Shown here piece after piece: positions 59,692-64,000 of a stretch of DNA of 64,000 nucleotides. The notes below the pieces were generated by a model that searched no databases, was not told the origin of the DNA, and was given only the letters and a program-made list of their open reading frames with translations. A program made the position numbers and the translations under genes. Numbering within the stretch: the first letter of the stretch is position 1; every line of letters starts with the position of its first letter. Origin of the DNA: JANNAT01 sp031384605 (lineage in GTDB: Bacteria; Pseudomonadota; Alphaproteobacteria; Rhodobacterales; Rhodobacteraceae); the NCBI GenBank assembly GCA_031384605.1, contig JANNAT010000078.1:17307-81306 (forward strand), read 5' to 3'.

Positions 59692-60957
59692 TCACGCCGT
59701 CAGGATCGACGGTTCGCGCCTTGCGGGGCAAATGCTGCGCGGACAGGTGCGGCAGGTTGATCCAACGGGTTGGACGCCTGCCGCGCGGGACGGATCAGGA
59801 AAGATCAGCATCGCCGCGATCCGCAATTCCGGCCCGTGAAAGCCGCCGGGATGGCTAGGTTGGCAAAACGCCCGCGCGATGAACCGCTTTGGTTGTGGAC
59901 CGGGAGTATCGATAACCGCCTCGATCGGGGTCAGCGGGCGGCCAAGGGCGGTAAACAGCGGCCACAGCGGGCACGCCGCGCCAAACCGGGGCAAAGCAAA
60001 GCCGTCAATCGGTTTGCGCAACACCATGGTGCCGGATGCATCGCAAATCACCAAGCCGACGTTGCTGTGCCGCGCAAGGGCTATACGACGGAACGCGCCC
60101 AGCACATCGGCGCCCATAGACGTTGCAATCTGAACAGGATCCGGCCCAAAAGCGGCCAGCGCCGCATAAAAACCGGAATCGGGCATGGCCGCCACATCGC
60201 GGGCCGCAATATCCAGCCAATTTTGCGCCAACTGCCGCGCCGCAGCCGATGGCAGTGCGGCCCTTGCCAACGCCGTTTCGGCCTTGTCCGCAAGATGCCA
60301 GTCCATCGTGGCCATCCATGCCTCAACCTCTTCCAAAGGCGAGGCGATCCCGGGGCTGTCGGCCTGACCAAATCCGTCCAAATACGCCACCAGCGCCTGC
60401 GCGCCTGCGGCCAAGCGGTTACTGTCTTGCGCCAGATTGCCAAAAAACCGCGCCCGCCATTCGGGTTCCAGATCATCGGTTTCCACCAAAATGCCCGTCG
60501 TGCTGCGCAAAGAGCTGACGGCCGAGATCACCTCGTGCAGGGATGCCGACAAATGCGGGTCTTGGGTCATGCGGTCATTCAGCGCTGACAGATTTCGGGT
60601 CAAACTAGCGTTTTCATGGTGCAATTGCGCCAAAAGCTGCGCCCAACCGGGGAAGCGATGCGCAAAGTCTTCGACCCGGTCCATTTCGGGGGCAGTGACG
60701 GCTGCCACCGCAGCCCCGCGCAAATCTTCCAGCAGTGCCCCACTGATCCCGTCGTGAAAACTGGCCGCGGGCTGGCCCAACGCAGCCGCCAATCGTTGCA
60801 AAACCGCGCCGTCCACTTTGCGGCGATTGTGTTCGATCAGGTTCAGATAGCTGGCAGAAATTTCTGCCCGTTGCGCCAGATCGCCCTGCCGCAGCCCAAG
60901 CGCTATGCGGGCAGCACGCACTCTGGATCCGGTAAGGGCGGAAAGGGACACTTGCAA
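59692..60957 (-). CDS. XRE/DUF2083 regulator (ScfR/RamB-like)
   Basis: A 421-residue regulator. Residues 8-65 form an XRE helix-turn-helix (RVRAARIALGLRQGDLAQRA then ISASYLNLIEHNRRKV). The C-terminal half is DUF2083, ending in CRTCPRSICPARREPSI with three Cys that may hold a metal or sense redox state. Family members control short-chain acyl-CoA metabolism, and the linked symporter-kinase is of a type tied to acetate. A TTTACA-type site lies just before the start, which suggests autoregulation. Confidence 0.84.
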   Translation of the reverse strand: MQVSLSALTGSRVRAARIALGLRQGDLAQRAEISASYLNLIEHNRRKVDGAVLQRLAAALGQPAASFHDGISGALLEDLRGAAVAAVTAPEMDRVEDFAHRFPGWAQLLAQLHHENASLTRNLSALNDRMTQDPHLSASLHEVISAVSSLRSTTGILVETDDLEPEWRARFFGNLAQDSNRLAAGAQALVAYLDGFGQADSPGIASPLEEVEAWMATMDWHLADKAETALARAALPSAAARQLAQNWLDIAARDVAAMPDSGFYAALAAFGPDPVQIATSMGADVLGAFRRIALARHSNVGLVICDASGTMVLRKPIDGFALPRFGAACPLWPLFTALGRPLTPIEAVIDTPGPQPKRFIARAFCQPSHPGGFHGPELRIAAMLIFPDPSRAAGVQPVGSTCRTCPRSICPARREPSILTA

Positions 60958-60977
60958 ACCTTTTGTTCTTCAAGGAA

Positions 60978-61013
60978 TTTACAAGATTGGCGGCGATTTA
61001 CAAGTCATGTAAA
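60978..61013. promoter_or_regulatory. TTTACAAG sites upstream of the DUF2083 regulator
   Basis: TTTACAAG occurs at 60978-60985 and 60997-61004 (19 bases apart). The second is part of an inverted repeat TTTACA-AGTCA-TGTAAA (60997-61013). They lie 21-56 bases before the regulator start. RamB/ScfR-type proteins bind similar TTTACAAA-like sites near their own genes, so this is a likely autoregulatory operator. Confidence 0.55.
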
Positions 61014-61060
61014 AACGCGCCCGGTTGCCCGAACGCGTCGTTATCTTCCGCCGATCCCGC

Positions 61061-62041
61061 TTATTGCAGGGCTTTGTCCGTCACAACGCTGGTCCAGGCA
61101 CCGGCAGGTTCTGCGGTGATCACCGGATCAGAGCCGCCCGACATCAACGCAGCCACTGTGCGCAGATAATCGGCTTCTACCAACGCGCCGTTCGATCCTG
61201 CGGTCAGTTTCGCAATCTCCCCCATCATCCGCTTTTGATGCTCAATGGTTTGCGCGCCAGTGGTGTCGTTATCCAACACGATCTGGGCTGCCTCATCCGA
61301 ATTGGCTTCAGCGTATTTCCAGCCCTTCATCGAGGCGCGCACAAAGCGCACCATTTTATCTTCAAACGCCGGATCGGCCAGCTTGTCTTCCATCACATAA
61401 AGGCCGTCTTCCAAAGTGGCGACGCCCTGTTCTTCGTATTTGAACACCACCAGATCTTCGGGCTTGATGCCCGCATCAATCACCTGCCAATATTCGTTAT
61501 AGGTCATGGTTGACACGCAAGCTGCCTGTTTCTGCAACAGCGGATCAACGTTGAACCCCTGTTTCAGCACGGTCACCCCGCCGGCTGATCCATCGGTTTT
61601 CAGCCCCAGCGTGTTCATCCAGTTCAAGAACGGATATTCATTGCCGCCAAACCAGACGCCAAGGGTTTTATCTGCAAAATCGGCGGGTGCCACGATGTCG
61701 GATTCCTTCAGGCACGTCAGCATCATGCCCGATGATTTGAAAGGCTGTGCGATGTTCACCAGTGCCAGACCCTTTTCGCGCGCCGCCAGTGCCGATGGCA
61801 TCCAATCCACCACCACATCCGCGCCGCCGCCTGCGATCACTTGGGTTGGGGCCACATCGGGGCCGCCCGGCAGAATGGTGACAGCCAGACCTTCTTCGGT
61901 ATAAAACCCTTTGGCTGCGGCCACATAGTAGCCCGCGAATTGCGCCTGGGTCACCCATTTCAGTTGCAGCGTCACGGCGTCTTCGGCGGCGGCTTGGGTG
62001 GCGAACGCCGCAAACAGCGCTGTCGTCAGTAACTTTTTCAT
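61061..62041 (-). CDS. NMT1/THI5-type ABC substrate-binding protein
   Basis: A 326-residue periplasmic binding protein. A signal peptide (MKKLLTTALFAAFATQAAAE) ends near residue 19. The family opening VTLQLKWVTQAQFAGYYVAAAKGFYTEEGL, shown here in sense at residues 23-52, is typical of THI5/NMT1-like proteins that bind pyrimidine, riboflavin-like or related compounds. GVWFGGNEYPFLNWM lies near residue 125. It is followed upstream in the operon by two permease genes. The ligand is not certain. Confidence 0.85.
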   Translation of the reverse strand: MKKLLTTALFAAFATQAAAEDAVTLQLKWVTQAQFAGYYVAAAKGFYTEEGLAVTILPGGPDVAPTQVIAGGGADVVVDWMPSALAAREKGLALVNIAQPFKSSGMMLTCLKESDIVAPADFADKTLGVWFGGNEYPFLNWMNTLGLKTDGSAGGVTVLKQGFNVDPLLQKQAACVSTMTYNEYWQVIDAGIKPEDLVVFKYEEQGVATLEDGLYVMEDKLADPAFEDKMVRFVRASMKGWKYAEANSDEAAQIVLDNDTTGAQTIEHQKRMMGEIAKLTAGSNGALVEADYLRTVAALMSGGSDPVITAEPAGAWTSVVTDKALQ

Positions 62042-62078
62042 CTGTCGTCTCCTTGTTGATGGCCAATGCGGCCTGTTT

Positions 62079-62915
62079 TTAAGTCCTTTGCGACGGGTGC
62101 CAAAAGGTTACCCGCGCCTCAACCAACGCGACCAGCCCATAAAAGGCCGATCCCGCCAATGCCGCAACCGCAATCTCGGCCCAAACCATATCAAGCCCAA
62201 GCCGCCCAACTTCGGCGGTGATGCGAAACCCCATGCCCACCGTGGGGCTGCCGAAAAATTCAGCAACAATCGCGCCGATAAGCGCCAGTGTTGTCGCAAT
62301 TTTCAGCCCGTTAAAGATGAACGGCATCGCCGCAGGGAGACGCAACTTGATCAGCGTTTGCCAGTAGGTGGCGCTAAACGTCGCCATCAGGTCGCGCTGC
62401 ATGCGGTCAGCCGCCGCCAACCCGGCCACGGTGTTCACCAGCACCGGGAAGAACACCATCACCACAATAACGCCGGCTTTGGATTGCCAGCCAAAGCCGA
62501 ACCACATCACCATAATCGGGGCGATGCCCACAATCGGCATGGCAGAGATGAACTTGGCCACCGGCATGAACCCCGCCTGCAAGAAAGCCGATCTGTCCAT
62601 GATGATCGCCGCCAAGAAACCCGCCGCGCAGCCAATGACAAACCCTGACAGCGCGCCTTTAAGGACGGTTTGCACAAAATCCGCCCAGAGCAGCCCCAGA
62701 TTGCCTGCAATCGCTGCCCCTATTTCCGATGGAGCGGGCAATATCACGCGCGACACATCCGCGCCCCAGACGATGCCCTGCCACACCACCAACACGGCCA
62801 GCCCGAATATCGCAGGCACCAGAAACTGCCGCTGCGGAGTTTTGGAATTGGCCAAAACTACATTCAGCCGCCATGCAGCCAGCCAGATCACCACCGAAGC
62901 AAAAATCCAGATCAT
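62079..62915 (-). CDS. ABC transporter permease (NMT1-type importer), second
   Basis: A 278-residue inner-membrane permease of the TauC/SsuC family with six or so hydrophobic segments and the ATPase contact loop ATYWQTLIKLRLPAAMPFIF near residue 180. Its start overlaps the stop of the next upstream permease (ATGA). Together with it the importer has two different permease chains. Confidence 0.86.
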   Translation of the reverse strand: MIWIFASVVIWLAAWRLNVVLANSKTPQRQFLVPAIFGLAVLVVWQGIVWGADVSRVILPAPSEIGAAIAGNLGLLWADFVQTVLKGALSGFVIGCAAGFLAAIIMDRSAFLQAGFMPVAKFISAMPIVGIAPIMVMWFGFGWQSKAGVIVVMVFFPVLVNTVAGLAAADRMQRDLMATFSATYWQTLIKLRLPAAMPFIFNGLKIATTLALIGAIVAEFFGSPTVGMGFRITAEVGRLGLDMVWAEIAVAALAGSAFYGLVALVEARVTFWHPSQRT

Positions 62916-63769
62916 GCCTGCATCCCCATCCGCCGCAATGTGACCCGTTCTGCGATTTCGATCACCAAGACCAGCGCCCCCGCCATGAACGCGGCCACAA
63001 ACAGCGTGGCCCAGATCATCGCGGTTTGGCCGTTGTAAGACCCGCTGAGCAACCGCGCGCCCAATCCCGTGGGCTGGTTCAATTCGGCCACGATGGTGCC
63101 CACCAATGCGGCGGCAATCGCAACTTTGGCGCTGGTGAACAGGAATTTCACCGACGCAGGCAGCCGCAGCTTCCAGAACGCCGAACTGGAACTGGCATTA
63201 TACGTGCGCAGCAAATCCAGCTGCATGGCGTCGGGGCTGCGCAAGCCTTTGACCATGCCCACCACCACCGGAAAGAAGGTCAAATAACTGGCAACAAACG
63301 CTTTTGACACGGGTGGCCCCGCCCCCAACTGACTTAGCACAACCGACAACATCGGAGCCAGCGCCACAATCGGCACCATCTGGCTGGCGATCGCCCAAGG
63401 CATCACCGACAAATCCATCGCCCGGTTATAGACAATCCCCACCGCCAAAATCACCCCCATCACCGTGCCAAGCGCAAACCCCATCAGCGTGCCCGACAGC
63501 GTGACCCAGGCGTGAAACACCAAAGACCGGGGCGAAGTGACACGGTTTTCAAACACCATCTTGGAAAATTCCGCCGCCACCTGATGCGGGGCGGGCAGAA
63601 CGGGGCGTTGCTGGTTCATCGTGGCGGGGATCATGTCGGCAAATGATACAGCCACCCCTTCGCGCGCGGCCTGATCATAAACCCACTGGCTGTTCAGCCA
63701 GACGGTGGCACCATACCACAGCACCAGGATCGCCGCCAAAACCGAGGCAATGGGCAGATACGCTTTCAC
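62912..63769 (-). CDS. ABC transporter permease (NMT1-type importer), first
   Basis: A 285-residue permease of the same family. The contact loop is NASSSSAFWKLRLPASVKFLF near residues 190-212, and MVPIVALAPMLSVVLSQLG lies near residue 135. It starts with GTG at 63769, overlapping the stop of the upstream gene (GTGA). No ATPase gene is in the window part of this operon; it may lie beyond the window end. Confidence 0.86.
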   Translation of the reverse strand: MKAYLPIASVLAAILVLWYGATVWLNSQWVYDQAAREGVAVSFADMIPATMNQQRPVLPAPHQVAAEFSKMVFENRVTSPRSLVFHAWVTLSGTLMGFALGTVMGVILAVGIVYNRAMDLSVMPWAIASQMVPIVALAPMLSVVLSQLGAGPPVSKAFVASYLTFFPVVVGMVKGLRSPDAMQLDLLRTYNASSSSAFWKLRLPASVKFLFTSAKVAIAAALVGTIVAELNQPTGLGARLLSGSYNGQTAMIWATLFVAAFMAGALVLVIEIAERVTLRRMGMQA

Positions 63770-64000
63770 GCCCGCCCCCCCGCTGGCCAGGCGATCAGTG
63801 CCACCGCCACCACGCCCAGCGCCATGCCGGTCAGTTGCATCGCCGTTGGCCGCTCACCAAACACTGCGAACGCCACGACTCCGATCAGCACCAGTTGCAC
63901 CACCGACGATATCGCCACCGCCACCCCCAGCCCGCTTTCACGCATCAACCGCACCATCATCAGGTTGCCCACGCAAAACAGCGCCAATGCCCCCAACAGC
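63766..64000 (-). CDS. Small drug/metabolite-type (EamA/SMR-like) transporter, C-terminal part
   Basis: The frame is open to the window end, so the N-terminus is missing. The visible 78 residues hold about two or three hydrophobic segments with AISSVVQLVLIGVVAFAVFGERPTAMQLTGMAL, given here in sense at residues 28-60, as in SMR/EamA transporters (the FGERPT loop between two segments). It overlaps the first permease gene, so it belongs to the same operon. Confidence 0.7.
   Translation of the reverse strand, partial: LLGALALFCVGNLMMVRLMRESGLGVAVAISSVVQLVLIGVVAFAVFGERPTAMQLTGMALGVVAVALIAWPAGGRA

Noticed and set aside
62042..62078. TPP riboswitch before the NMT1-type importer genes
   Set aside because: The gaps in the operon are too short (37 bases or overlaps) to hold a riboswitch, and none of the conserved TPP boxes is seen.

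Overview
The window looks like a piece of the main chromosome of a marine alphaproteobacterium of the Rhodobacteraceae (Roseobacter group). Reasons: the housekeeping order pyrC-pyrE-dnaB-alr-mlaEF-pqiA-radA-cvpA-purF, a GapR/DUF2312 protein, a ScfR-type DUF2083 regulator, a solute-symporter histidine kinase, histidine use through HutF, and methylamine/betaine-type FAD-GcvT oxidoreductases. The assignment rests on family recognition only; no search was run.

Layout. 1-9.1 kb: pyrimidine synthesis (pyrC partial, pyrE), dnaB, alr, the MlaEF lipid transporter, an unrecognised gene, a decayed membrane/coiled-coil gene, a DUF1275 protein and a PqiA protein. 9.1-14.4 kb: radA, cvpA, purF, a DUF1801 protein, a sulfotransferase-like protein and an SDR. 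14.4-25.5 kb: a long minus-strand catabolic cluster (PLP lyase, NAD dehydrogenase, aldehyde dehydrogenase, non-pyrrolysine MttB-family methyltransferase, two FAD-GcvT oxidoreductases flanking an MDR reductase) read away from a divergent LysR regulator. 26.6-33.1 kb: divergent hut genes (hutF-hutC leftward, hutI-hutH-hutU rightward) around a palindromic operator. 33.2-34.9 kb: a PHP metallohydrolase and an SDR.

35.26-47.22 kb: a compact 12-kb integrated element in the 3' end of tRNA-Thr(TGT), bounded by a 23-bp direct repeat. It has a P4-type integrase, a primase-polymerase/helicase protein, a GGGAC-rich inverted-repeat array (replication origin or packaging site), small and large terminase, portal, fused protease-capsid, gpW-like connector and DUF2190 protein. 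There are no tail, lysis or lysogeny-repressor genes that I can recognise. This is the gene set of a capsid-forming phage satellite (cf-PICI type), which makes its own heads and would take tails from a helper phage. The element also carries about 17 times more GAGTC/GACTC sites per kb than the rest of the window (hand count), so the host appears to avoid this pentamer and the element has not adapted to it.

47.3-64 kb: an orphan iron-type ABC permease, an unrecognised gene, gapR, a crotonase-dehydrogenase fusion with a degenerate second half, a sulfide-type operon (metallo-beta-lactamase fold hydrolase, two YeeE/YedE proteins, DUF442 sulfurtransferase), a FliM/FliN-like protein, a response regulator-symporter kinase module beside a DUF2083 regulator, and an NMT1-type ABC importer operon cut by the window end.

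Six copies of an intergenic repeat (core around AAATAxTCC) and three copies of an ATGGGCA hairpin repeat mark intergenic and convergent junctions.
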